A DNA stretch of 64,000 nt, taken from positions 1-64,000 of the forward strand of contig JAPPIK010000001.1 in the NCBI GenBank assembly GCA_028820655.1, read 5' to 3'. Shown in pieces: positions 44,291 through 52,286 of the stretch (its first letter is position 1; each line of letters starts with the position of its first letter). The position numbers were made by a program, and so were the translations under genes. The stretch comes from Candidatus Poribacteria bacterium (lineage in GTDB: Bacteria; Poribacteria; WGA-4E; JAJDTR01). Below the pieces are notes generated by a model, which saw only the letters and a list, made by a program, of their open reading frames with translations, had not been told where the DNA came from and searched no databases.

Positions 44291-45976
44291 ATGAAGGATG
44301 AGAATCTTCGATTGTGCATTTCTATCGCGCTAATTGTCTGCATTGCAGGTCTGGTCCGCAGCGCTTACGGAGCGGAAATTCAACACGATGACATTACATT
44401 CACTAGGCAGGGTGTTGTCATAGAGGCTAGGAATGAACCGACACTGCGCATTCAGGCGCAGATCCAATCTGACGCGGGACTGGTGCCGGTTGAAGTACTG
44501 CCGATTGACGGAGACCGCCTCTTTCTTCAATTTTCATGGCAACCTGCTACAGCCTATGAGATTCGTCTCGATTCACTGAATCTTGAAGGACGCCATGTCT
44601 CTCCGCTGAAGCCAAGCGTGTACCGGGTGCGTATGATCGAGCTGGATTCTCTGCTTTCACTCTTAGCAAATCTCAAGCGCCCCGCCGTGCCAACCACCGT
44701 CGCCTTTTCCCCGGACGGAAGCAAGCTTGCTATTGCAACGGATGCGGGCCATCTTGCGATTCTAGACCCGCTCACGGGAAAAGATATTTGGAGTACACGA
44801 ATCTCGGAGGGTTACGCCAAACATACGACATTTGGTCCTGACGGTACTCTATTCTATATTGGGGAACAATCCGCCGAGGGCTTGATTTACGCATACAAGT
44901 TGTCGAAAAAGGAACCTGAACTGGCCTGGACGTACCGGACAGCGGACGACATCGATACATCCCGACCAGTAAACCCGGACGACGTTTACGGGTGGGTACA
45001 ATATCCCGGACCCTATCGTATGGCTATGACGGCTGATGGCGATCTCTTGGCGTCGGCGAATCATTCGTGGACCGAGGATGGTAAAAATCTAAAAAAGGCA
45101 CAGTTTTACTGCTTTGACGGCGCCACGGGAGAGGTAAAATGGAAGTGGCCGAGTGATCGAGCCCTTCCAATGATTATCAAATGGTTTGACTACAGTAAAG
45201 ACGGCAAGACTGTCGCTCTCGTGTGCGACGGAGGCGCCACAGACGGTTCGTCACGTTACAGTTCGGGGACATTGTATGTGCTTGAGGGCGAATCCGGGGC
45301 GGACCGATGGAATCACACGTTTGACTCGCTAAAGCCTTACTACGGGGCAGTGACGTTCTGGCGAGGCGTGGCTGTTTCACCCGATGGATCGTGGATAAAT
45401 GTCTCTACGGATGATGGAAGAGTTTTCATCTTTGATTCGGCCGGCACCGACAGACATTGGAAAACCGACCTCACAACACCTCTGAAGGTCAGCGATGTTC
45501 CCGTCACCGCTACTGCGGGTACTATTGGCGCCACAAACGAAATTGCCGTGTTTGTAACCGGCGACACCTATATTCCCTATCATCTTAAGAAAGGTGCGCA
45601 ACAGCCACCGTCAGCGCATCCAAACGGTATGACGTTTTTCGCTTATTCGTGGACGGGAGAAAAGAGATGGCAGTGGAAATTGGAAAACATGCCGCAGGCC
45701 TTGCGAATAAACGCCAGGGGGAAATATGCCGTTGTTAGTCAATCAAAATATAATCGAAGCAACGTTCAACAATTGCACGGCGTCTCCGTCTATAATCTGA
45801 AGGAAGAAGGCGGCGGTCTTGAGAAATACCTGTACACGTATCGTACAGAGGGAATGCTTCCGTACGATACGATAGACATCAGCGCTGACGGAAGGCTAAT
45901 CGCCGTGGTTGAAACGCCGATTGTCATGCCGGATGAAACGGTGCGCGGAAAGAACCGAGTGCATATATTGAAGTAG
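44291..45976 (+). CDS. secreted PQQ/WD40-type beta-propeller protein
   Basis: The 561-residue protein has a signal peptide (CISIALIVCIAGLVRSAYG). An N-terminal beta domain of about 90 residues (FTRQGVVIEARN ... FSWQPATAYEIRL) is followed by a PQQ-like propeller: VAFSPDGSKLAIATDAGHLAILDPLTGKDIWSTR, FYCFDGATGEVKWKW, LYVLEGESGADRWNHTF, VFIFDSAGTDRHWKTD. Its N-terminal domain resembles the first part of the S-component-like lipoprotein upstream (VKFVSRGVEVHFD ... FRWENGIEYRFEV), which links the two. GGAGG precedes the ATG. It is probably in the same transcript, although a 270-base gap with a palindrome separates them. Confidence 0.85.
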   Translation: MKDENLRLCISIALIVCIAGLVRSAYGAEIQHDDITFTRQGVVIEARNEPTLRIQAQIQSDAGLVPVEVLPIDGDRLFLQFSWQPATAYEIRLDSLNLEGRHVSPLKPSVYRVRMIELDSLLSLLANLKRPAVPTTVAFSPDGSKLAIATDAGHLAILDPLTGKDIWSTRISEGYAKHTTFGPDGTLFYIGEQSAEGLIYAYKLSKKEPELAWTYRTADDIDTSRPVNPDDVYGWVQYPGPYRMAMTADGDLLASANHSWTEDGKNLKKAQFYCFDGATGEVKWKWPSDRALPMIIKWFDYSKDGKTVALVCDGGATDGSSRYSSGTLYVLEGESGADRWNHTFDSLKPYYGAVTFWRGVAVSPDGSWINVSTDDGRVFIFDSAGTDRHWKTDLTTPLKVSDVPVTATAGTIGATNEIAVFVTGDTYIPYHLKKGAQQPPSAHPNGMTFFAYSWTGEKRWQWKLENMPQALRINARGKYAVVSQSKYNRSNVQQLHGVSVYNLKEEGGGLEKYLYTYRTEGMLPYDTIDISADGRLIAVVETPIVMPDETVRGKNRVHILK

Positions 45977-46324
45977 TGGTCGAACCGAGGCATTTAGATT
46001 TTCTCGCCTTTGGGTGTATTGATAACCTCTTGCCATGTGCAATTCACGCTCGTCTCCTCCCACCTCTCCTAAACTCCCTTTTTTAGGTTGATGATTGCTT
46101 GTTATAGTAGAACCACATAGTTAACTATACACATCGGTAGGTGCGGTTGGAAACCGAACCTACCGAAATATGTGTGTATGAATGGAATTGACTATAGGAT
46201 TTCCGTAGCTGGATGTGGCACAGTGCAATTCCATTGACGTTGGTTGAGGTCTTTGTTAGACTTCAACTCCACCATTATGTTCGAGGAGTTGCCAATCCAT
46301 CTGAAAGCGGGGAGTTAACTAACC
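45977..46324. other. intergenic gap with hairpin repeat
   Basis: Apart from the hairpin at 46137-46165 nothing was recognised. The promoter for the lactonase gene should lie near its 3' end. Confidence 0.4.
46137..46165. repeat. 29-base hairpin repeat
   Basis: The stem is GGTAGGT-g-CGGTT, the loop gga, and the second arm AACCG-a-ACCTACC. A tail with tgtgtatgaatggaatt follows. Copies with the same tail lie at 26751 and, diverged, near 58380-58440. It is a REP-like dispersed element. Confidence 0.8.
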
Positions 46325-47419
46325 ATGTCCGAAAATCGCGGCGAAACACTTTACCTTTACGTTGGCACTTATACCGAAGGCGAGAGTGAAGGCATCTACG
46401 TCTATCGTATGCATTCAATTACCGGCGCCTTGGAACTGGCTAGTATTACGGACGCGTGGGAAAATCCTACATTCTTGGCTATCCATCCCCAACGTCGATA
46501 TCTTTACGCTGTCAACGAAATCAGCGAGTTTGACGGGAAAGCCGGCGGAAGCGTCAGTGCGTTTGCCATTGACCAGACGAACGGAGAATTGACGTTTTTG
46601 AACCGAAAGTCCTCAGTAGGGGATGGACCTTGTCACCTGGTCGTTGACAGCACCGGCAACTATGTGTTAGCGGCAAATTACGGCGGCGGCAGTGTATGTA
46701 TGCTGCCGATACTTGACGATGGACGGCTCGGAGACGCATCAGACTTTGTCCAGCACGAGGGTTCAAGCGCCGATTCCGGTCGACAGTCGGCACCGCACGC
46801 GCATTCTATTGTTACCGATCCTGCCAACCAATATGCCTTCGCGCCAGATCTGGGACTTGACAAAATCAAGAGTTACCGGCTTGATTTGACCGCAGGAAAG
46901 TTAGTCCCGAACGCCCCTCCTCACGCGGCGGTTGCAGCCGGAGCAGGACCACGCCATTTCGATTTCCATCCCAACCGTAGATTTGCCTACGTGATCAATG
47001 AGCTCGATTCCACCATTACCGGATTCGATTATGACGAATCCAGTGGCACTCTTAGCGAGATTCAAACGATTTCGACGCTTCCCGAGGATTTCTCCGGCAA
47101 GAGCCATACCGCCGATGTACACGTCCATCTGTCAGGAAGATTCCTCTACGGCTCCAACCGGGGTCACGACAGTATTGCCATTTTCGAGATTGACGAGACT
47201 TCCGGCAGACTCCGCTTGATCGGTTATGAACCAACGCAGGGAGAGACGCCGCGTAATTTTGGGATTGATCCTAGCGGAACGATTTTACTCGCAGCCAATC
47301 AGAACACCGACACGATTGTCACGTTCCAAATAGACCAAGAGACGGGCAACCTGAATCCGACGGGGCAGGTCATCGAGGTGCCGGCGCCCGTGTGTTTGCA
47401 ATTTGTCACTTTGTCTTAG
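46325..47419 (+). CDS. lactonase-family seven-bladed propeller (6-phosphogluconolactonase type)
   Basis: The 364-residue protein has the YbhE/Pgl lactonase pattern: LYLYVGTYTEGESEGIYVYRM at the start, NPTFLAIHPQRRYLYAVNE, DGPCHLVVDSTGNYVLAANYGGGSV, PHAHSIVTDPANQYAFAPDLGLDKI, GPRHFDFHPNRRFAYVINELDSTI and GETPRNFGIDPSGTILLAANQNTDTI. These are blade turns of the lactonase family. It probably hydrolyses a sugar lactone in the cytoplasm, as there is no signal peptide. GGAG precedes the ATG at ten bases. It sits before an accessory region with other sugar-type enzymes. Confidence 0.9.
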   Translation: MSENRGETLYLYVGTYTEGESEGIYVYRMHSITGALELASITDAWENPTFLAIHPQRRYLYAVNEISEFDGKAGGSVSAFAIDQTNGELTFLNRKSSVGDGPCHLVVDSTGNYVLAANYGGGSVCMLPILDDGRLGDASDFVQHEGSSADSGRQSAPHAHSIVTDPANQYAFAPDLGLDKIKSYRLDLTAGKLVPNAPPHAAVAAGAGPRHFDFHPNRRFAYVINELDSTITGFDYDESSGTLSEIQTISTLPEDFSGKSHTADVHVHLSGRFLYGSNRGHDSIAIFEIDETSGRLRLIGYEPTQGETPRNFGIDPSGTILLAANQNTDTIVTFQIDQETGNLNPTGQVIEVPAPVCLQFVTLS

Positions 47420-47574
47420 TTGCGCATTTTAATCTGTACCTCCTGCACAAAACTTGGTTCTGATAGTTATTGCCAGTTAATTGTGTAGAATAGCGATTAG
47501 GAGGGGAGATCATGACAAGGATGTCCCAGAGTCGCACAGGCACCTTTCCTGCCATTGGCTTCGCCGTCAGTCTA

Positions 47575-47789
47575 CTGTTGGTAGAAATTGTTGAGAGGGC
47601 GTCTAGGCTGACGGTTCGTGAGTTGGTGCTAGGACATCAACCTGCGGGCGAATATCAAAACCGGAGCCGTGCGGTGTATTGGGATGGACGCAATCAACAT
47701 GGTGAGGCGGTAGCGACCGGCATGTATTTTTTTGCACGCTGACAGCAGGCGAATTCAGCGCCGCACAGAAAATGTTGGTCAATAAATAG
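47575..47789 (+). pseudogene. FlgD-like C-terminal domain relic with a frameshift
   Basis: The frame reads VRELVLGHQPAGEYQNRS, then YWDGRNQHGEAVATGMYFF, and stops at 47742 just after a run of seven T. In another frame the sequence goes on as CTLTAGEFSAAQKMLVNK, then TAG at 47787-47789. Together these match the usual C-terminal end YFYTLTAGxFxATRKMLxxK of FlgD-like Ig domains in large secreted proteins. A single slip in the T-run (one T more or two fewer) restores the frame. Nothing of a full-length protein lies upstream. Confidence 0.75.
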
Positions 47790-47858
47790 GGGCTCTGCTT
47801 CAGTATTTGACTAGGGTGGAATGATGAACACAGAGGGTGGGATTAGAAGAATATGAGT

Positions 47859-48494
47859 TTACCATCCCGCCTGCTTTAGGAATTCCAACGCCATCAGCAT
47901 GTGACCTTCCGGGTTCGGGTGGACGCCATCCTGGGTGGTCCACAGTTTTCCCGGTTGTGCTGCCACGGCGTGGCGAAATGCTTCACTTGTCTTGACTAAT
48001 CGGGCGTTGAATTCGTCCGCCAGGCTGTGGATAACTCCGTTATAGGCGTCTACGGGTATAGGTCGAGGTTCCGCAACATCGGCCGCTATATAGAAAATCT
48101 CGAACATGAACAGTTCTGCAGTAAGTTCAACCTTTGCGCGAGAAAGGATGCGCCGGTAGCATGCCTCCCACTGCGGCAAATATTCTTCCGTAGACAGTCC
48201 GGCGGTCAACTGTCTGCTTGCGTTGTTGATACCAATCTTCACGGAAAGCCAATCCGGTCTCTCGGCGATTACGTCCGCCTCCCAGCGCTGCTCCAGCCCC
48301 TCGACAACATCGCCCCCGATCCCTTTGTTGACATATTCGATTCCCCGCTCAGGGTATTTCGCCGTTATGAGTTCAACTACTTTACTGACGTAACCGTTGC
48401 CGAACGGCGCGAATTCGTCGCGTCGACCGCAGTCGGTAATGCTGTCACCGATAAATAGGACTTTGTCACCTGATTGGAAGAGTAAATCGGTCAT
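47859..48494 (-). CDS. SGNH/GDSL-family hydrolase
   Basis: The 211-residue protein has block I (VLFIGDSITDCGRR) with the catalytic Ser, block III (KIGINNASRQ) and block V (DGVHPNPEGH) with the catalytic Asp and His. It is an esterase or acetylhydrolase of the type that removes acyl groups from sugars or lipids. There is no signal peptide. GGAG lies five bases before the ATG. It heads the minus-strand accessory region and may act on acetylated carbohydrates, though this is only context. Confidence 0.9.
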   Translation of the reverse strand: MTDLLFQSGDKVLFIGDSITDCGRRDEFAPFGNGYVSKVVELITAKYPERGIEYVNKGIGGDVVEGLEQRWEADVIAERPDWLSVKIGINNASRQLTAGLSTEEYLPQWEACYRRILSRAKVELTAELFMFEIFYIAADVAEPRPIPVDAYNGVIHSLADEFNARLVKTSEAFRHAVAAQPGKLWTTQDGVHPNPEGHMLMALEFLKQAGW

Positions 48495-48544
48495 AGAATC
48501 TCCAAGAGTGCCGGTATAAAAAACTTTATGATTACCAAATCTAT

Positions 48545-49363
48545 CTAACCGTCGCCGCTTCGGCCTGCCAGGCTCTCGGTAACTCGGGTGTAGCTCCCGT
48601 CTTTCTCGACATGATACACGGCGGCGTTATAACAGAGGGCTACGATCGGCTCCTCTGCGTGATTGATCAATGAATGTCCGGGCGGAGCAACCTGTATGGC
48701 CATCCCAGGTGTCTGGACGATGACCTCTTCACCGACCACGTGGACACCCTCACCCTTCAACATATACCACACGTCATCCTTGTCCGCTTTGAGTTCGTGA
48801 TTGTCACATGTCTGCATCGCTTCGATGCGCACGATCAGAATGGCGTGGCGCTGCACTAGGTTATTTGCCCTATCATGGATAAGATCGGTGGAACTCCCCT
48901 CGAAAACGCCGTGAACTGTCTGTTGCCAGTGGCCCATAGTCAGGTCATTCTCTCTGTAGTTGCTGATAATGGCGGTATCACTCTCCACCTCCGTTCCTTC
49001 CGGAACCAACTCCACCACGATGATGAGTTCCAGGGGGACATCTCCGTCATTAACAAACGTGTGCTCAACACCCGGCGGCACGTGGATACCGTTGCCTTCT
49101 CGAATGCGATGTTCCCCATCATCGGTGACGAGAGTTCCCGTCCCATCAGCGACAAAGAAGATCTCCTGAAACCCGTCGTTGACCTCGGGAAGCGAGGACA
49201 CTCCCGGCTCAAGGTACGCTCTGGCAAGGCTGTCAAATACCCTGAGGACAGCCCCCTCCTTGTGAGGGGCTTCCGGATTTTCCTTGGTAAATATGACGCG
49301 CTGAATCATATTACCATGAGTTAGCGAAGATGGACAGTCCAGCCAGTGTCTAGCAGCATCCAT
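48545..49363 (-). CDS. bicupin protein, divergent paralog
   Basis: The 272-residue protein is a paralog of the cupin genes at 57378 and 58469. The start MDAARHWLDCPSSLTHGNMIQRV aligns with their MKCARHWLDCPSS; the open frame extends 35 codons further upstream but this is not shared. Cupin 1 has SSLPEVNDGFQEIFFVADG. Cupin 2 reads CDNHELKADKDDVWYML, where the paralogs read H-x-H ... E (SHPHTTDKDEIW). So a His is lost and the Glu is Asp, which may have removed metal binding. Its role is unknown; a related sugar or acid substrate is possible. Confidence 0.87.
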   Translation of the reverse strand: MDAARHWLDCPSSLTHGNMIQRVIFTKENPEAPHKEGAVLRVFDSLARAYLEPGVSSLPEVNDGFQEIFFVADGTGTLVTDDGEHRIREGNGIHVPPGVEHTFVNDGDVPLELIIVVELVPEGTEVESDTAIISNYRENDLTMGHWQQTVHGVFEGSSTDLIHDRANNLVQRHAILIVRIEAMQTCDNHELKADKDDVWYMLKGEGVHVVGEEVIVQTPGMAIQVAPPGHSLINHAEEPIVALCYNAAVYHVEKDGSYTRVTESLAGRSGDG

Positions 49364-49497
49364 GGCTTTACCACGAGAAGGGATTTCGACAAGCCAAAAT
49401 CGGTAGAAAATCGAGACGCGCTGAGAGTTGCGAGAATCTTTAATTAGCGTTACGAAGTTCTGTTTCAATTAGTCAGTGATGTCGCGCTCCGATTGAA

Positions 49498-50184
49498 TTA
49501 TTCGTCGGAAAAATCTGCGGCACAGCGAAACCCGAAGTTGCGATACATCTGGTCAGGACGACACTCTTTACGTGTGGCTACGCGCAGGAAACATCTCCAA
49601 TTGTTCCAAGTGCCTCCGCGCACACAGCGAACTTCTCCCGTTTCAGGCCCCTTGGGATTCTTGACCGGCGAGCGGCTGTAATAGTCTTCCTCGTACCAAT
49701 CCGCGCACCATTCCCACACATTGCCCGCAACATCGTAAAGGCCGTATCCGTTGGGATCATAACTTCCTACCGGCATCGTACTGCCAAGTCCCAGATAATT
49801 GGCATTTTCGCGCGACAGTTCATCGCCCCACGGATAGCGCTTGCCGGCAAGACCGCCTCTGGCGGCGTATTCCCACTCCGCTTCAGTTGGCAACCTCTTG
49901 CCCGCCCAACTTGCGTAGGCGCTGGCATCAAACCAACTGGCGAAAATCATCGGATGGTCATCGCCGAGTGAATACTTGAGGACATTGTTCCAGCGATTGT
50001 CGTCAAATTCGTAACCACTCGTTTCGACGAACTCTCGAAATTTTCCCACCGTGACCTGATGTATGTCCATGTAAAAGGCATCGAGTTCTACGCTGTGAAC
50101 CGTCAAGGCGTCAAAAATATCGTCAAGGTGATCGCCCATCTCGAATCTGCCAGCGGGTATCAGCGCCATGTTATCTTGTGACAT
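49498..50184 (-). CDS. SUMF1 (formylglycine-generating enzyme-like) domain protein
   Basis: The 228-residue single-domain protein opens with MALIPAGRFEMGDHLDDI and has RLPTEAEWEYAARGGLAGKRYPWGDE, YDVAGNVWEWCADWYE and VRGGTWNNWRCFLRVATRKE, ending NFGFRCA. In true FGE two Cys in the GGS...C...C loop bind copper and convert a sulfatase Cys. Here there is only one Cys in that loop (WRC). No sulfatase is in the window. It may instead be a ligand-binding or other SUMF1-domain protein. GGAGG lies four bases before the ATG. A paralog lies next upstream. Confidence 0.88.
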   Translation of the reverse strand: MSQDNMALIPAGRFEMGDHLDDIFDALTVHSVELDAFYMDIHQVTVGKFREFVETSGYEFDDNRWNNVLKYSLGDDHPMIFASWFDASAYASWAGKRLPTEAEWEYAARGGLAGKRYPWGDELSRENANYLGLGSTMPVGSYDPNGYGLYDVAGNVWEWCADWYEEDYYSRSPVKNPKGPETGEVRCVRGGTWNNWRCFLRVATRKECRPDQMYRNFGFRCAADFSDE

Positions 50185-50215
50185 AAATCCTCCTACAGAA
50201 AGCGAAATGTTACTG

Positions 50216-50938
50216 CTATTCTCCAGAGACGTTCCGAACGCAGCGGAACCCGACGCAGTAACTATTGGCAGTTGGGGAATCGTGGTTGCGAGCTGCTACA
50301 CGGAGCGTTTGGGCGTCGTGGCGCCAAGATCCACCTCGCGCCACTCTATAGTAACCCTCCTCCGGACCCTTCGGATTATTCAGCGGCGAATTGCCATAAT
50401 AGTGTTTATCGTACCAATCCGCGCACCATTCCCAGACGTTTCCCGCCATGTCGTAGAGTCCGAATCCGTTTGGGCTAAAACTTTCCACCTGAGAGCAACC
50501 TTCCATTCCCGCATGGTTAGCGTTTTCTACCCTGACTTCATTTCCCCAAGGATAGCGTTCGCCGATAAGTCCACCTCGTGCAGCGTACTCCCATTCGGCT
50601 TCCGTAGGCAATCGCTTGCCCGCCCACGCAGCAAAGGCGGCGGCGTCGCTCCAATTCACATAAACCATCGGGTGATCATCAGAGGGCGAATATCTGGCGA
50701 CATTGTCCCAATTGTGGCAGCTGTAATTGTAACCATCTTCGTCAACGATTTTTCGGGTGTAATTGTATCCGCTATCTTCCACAAATTGCTTAAACTGCCC
50801 TACCGTAACCGGATGCGCGTCAATGTAAAAGCTGTCCAATTCGACAGTGTGAACCGGATGTGCATCCTCAATATTGTCGAGATGGTCCCCCATATCAAAA
50901 CTGCCGGCCGGTATGAGTACCATGGAATGTTGTAGCAT
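50216..50938 (-). CDS. SUMF1-domain protein, paralog
   Basis: The 240-residue protein is similar along its length to the gene at 49498 (PAGSFDMGDHLDNI, PTEAEWEYAARGGLIGERYPWGNE, AGNVWEWCADWYDKH). The loop reads RGGSWRHDAQTLRVAARNHD, with no Cys, so formylglycine synthesis is not expected. The start MLQHSMVLIP has GGAGG four bases upstream; the seven codons before it are unlikely to be used. Tandem duplication with its neighbour (31-base gap). Function unknown. Confidence 0.88.
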   Translation of the reverse strand: MLQHSMVLIPAGSFDMGDHLDNIEDAHPVHTVELDSFYIDAHPVTVGQFKQFVEDSGYNYTRKIVDEDGYNYSCHNWDNVARYSPSDDHPMVYVNWSDAAAFAAWAGKRLPTEAEWEYAARGGLIGERYPWGNEVRVENANHAGMEGCSQVESFSPNGFGLYDMAGNVWEWCADWYDKHYYGNSPLNNPKGPEEGYYRVARGGSWRHDAQTLRVAARNHDSPTANSYCVGFRCVRNVSGE

Positions 50939-50966
50939 GGTTCCTCCGATGAAAGTCATGCAGGTT

Positions 50967-52178
50967 TTACTTCCCTAATTCTGGATTAGGCGGCCAGGGC
51001 GCCAAACATGCTCCGCTTGGGCGCGGACCCAGCGGGCGCCACTTCACGTCTTCATACGACTGATATTCCACATTCAGCCAAGGCGTCTCGATTCGTTTTT
51101 CTCCTTGATAGCGCGAAGTCAGAGCGGCTTCCAATACTCCGCTGACGAGTAAGGTGCGTTCCACAGGGTACTGGGGGATACCGGTAAGAAACATCTCCTC
51201 AACATTTAAGCTCAAGTAACTGAAGTGCGCGTAAGGGAGTCCCGACGGACCTCCATGTCCCTGTGAGAAAATCCCGCAGGCTTGAGTCTCTCCATTCACT
51301 CGCGCCGCGTACGCCAGTTGATTTACGTACCCCCTCAGCATCAAGACAGCGCCCTTCAACCCATCGCAGTATTCCACAACGAATAGCGCAGGCGTCGCAC
51401 AGTTTTCCTCCATACCCCCCGGCGGCTTGTCGTCAATACAGGCGCAAGCGGCCTCCGCAAGATCGCGAGAATACAGTCCGTCATCCGCCGCCTGCCACAC
51501 GTTGTCGCCCTGCACGCAGGTGACGGCTTTTACTCCCGTCTCGCCACCCACGCGCCGTTCGACCATGCATTGGAGTACTTCGAGGGTGTGAAAACCGTAG
51601 ATATCCAAACCGGAGAATCCGATGGCTACGGCTTCGTCTATCGGTGTCTCCGGTTCGTGTTCAAGCCATGGATCTCGCCAAGCCAGCGGCTGGGAAGAGC
51701 CTGCCATGAATGGCGCGCCGAGCGTTTTGGCGCGGTCATACATCCACTTTGCATCGTGCCAGTTATAGGATAGGTGTTTATCGTTGAAGATTGGGGCGGA
51801 CCGACCGCTGGTCGCCATGACGCCGCATATCTGTTCCATGAAATACTTGCGCGGGAAGAGATGTTGCTCCTTTTCGTTCCAGGCGTAATCTCCGTGTTCT
51901 CCGATGAGGAGCACCCCGTCAACTGCCAACTCATTCGCGCCGAGGCACAATGCTTTGACAATGCTTGGATAGATAGGCACGACGTGTTCATGAGCGATTT
52001 GACGACCTATATCATCGTCGGGGAATTGGTCGATGTACATGGAAGCAACGTCTACCCGAGGCTCGAAAAATCCCTCATCCGTCGGGAAGCCTTTCAGGTA
52101 CTTCGTCACAATCACATCTGCGTGGGACAGCTCTTTGTACTCGGTAATTATGGCAGCGATTCTCTTGCGCTCGGCCAT
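50967..52178 (-). CDS. conserved protein of unknown function
   Basis: The 403-residue protein is soluble and has no signal peptide. It starts KRIAAIITEYKELSHADVIVTKYLKGFPTD and has long well-ordered stretches: ELAVDGVLLIGEHGDY, APIFNDKHLSYNWHDAKWMYDRA and FSGLDIYGFHTLEVLQCMVERR. The beginning looks like a Rossmann-type sheet. I recall similar proteins in planctomycete-like and related bacteria but no assigned activity, so I give none. It follows the small-lipoprotein region and precedes the SUMF1 pair on the same strand. Confidence 0.75.
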   Translation of the reverse strand: MAERKRIAAIITEYKELSHADVIVTKYLKGFPTDEGFFEPRVDVASMYIDQFPDDDIGRQIAHEHVVPIYPSIVKALCLGANELAVDGVLLIGEHGDYAWNEKEQHLFPRKYFMEQICGVMATSGRSAPIFNDKHLSYNWHDAKWMYDRAKTLGAPFMAGSSQPLAWRDPWLEHEPETPIDEAVAIGFSGLDIYGFHTLEVLQCMVERRVGGETGVKAVTCVQGDNVWQAADDGLYSRDLAEAACACIDDKPPGGMEENCATPALFVVEYCDGLKGAVLMLRGYVNQLAYAARVNGETQACGIFSQGHGGPSGLPYAHFSYLSLNVEEMFLTGIPQYPVERTLLVSGVLEAALTSRYQGEKRIETPWLNVEYQSYEDVKWRPLGPRPSGACLAPWPPNPELGK

Positions 52179-52210
52179 TTTAACAATTCATTTACCCGTT
52201 TACCTGCGCA

Positions 52211-52264
52211 CAACATTTTCCGCGTGGCGGTGAAATCACCTTCCGTGAGTGTATAGAAATAGAC
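52211..52264 (-). pseudogene. small FlgD-like C-terminal relic
   Basis: On the minus strand the bases encode VYFYTLTEGDFTATRKML, the near-terminal signature of the FlgD-like Ig domain, as also found at 47575. No gene leads into it, since the flanking frames belong to other genes. It is probably the last trace of a large secreted protein gene. Confidence 0.6.
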
Positions 52265-52286
52265 AGCGCTCGCCTCACATTCACCG

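Noticed and set aside
49364-49468. N-terminal extension of the divergent cupin (MKQNFVTLIKD...)
   Set aside because: Homology with both paralogs begins at the ATG at 49363, and no Shine-Dalgarno favours the upstream start.
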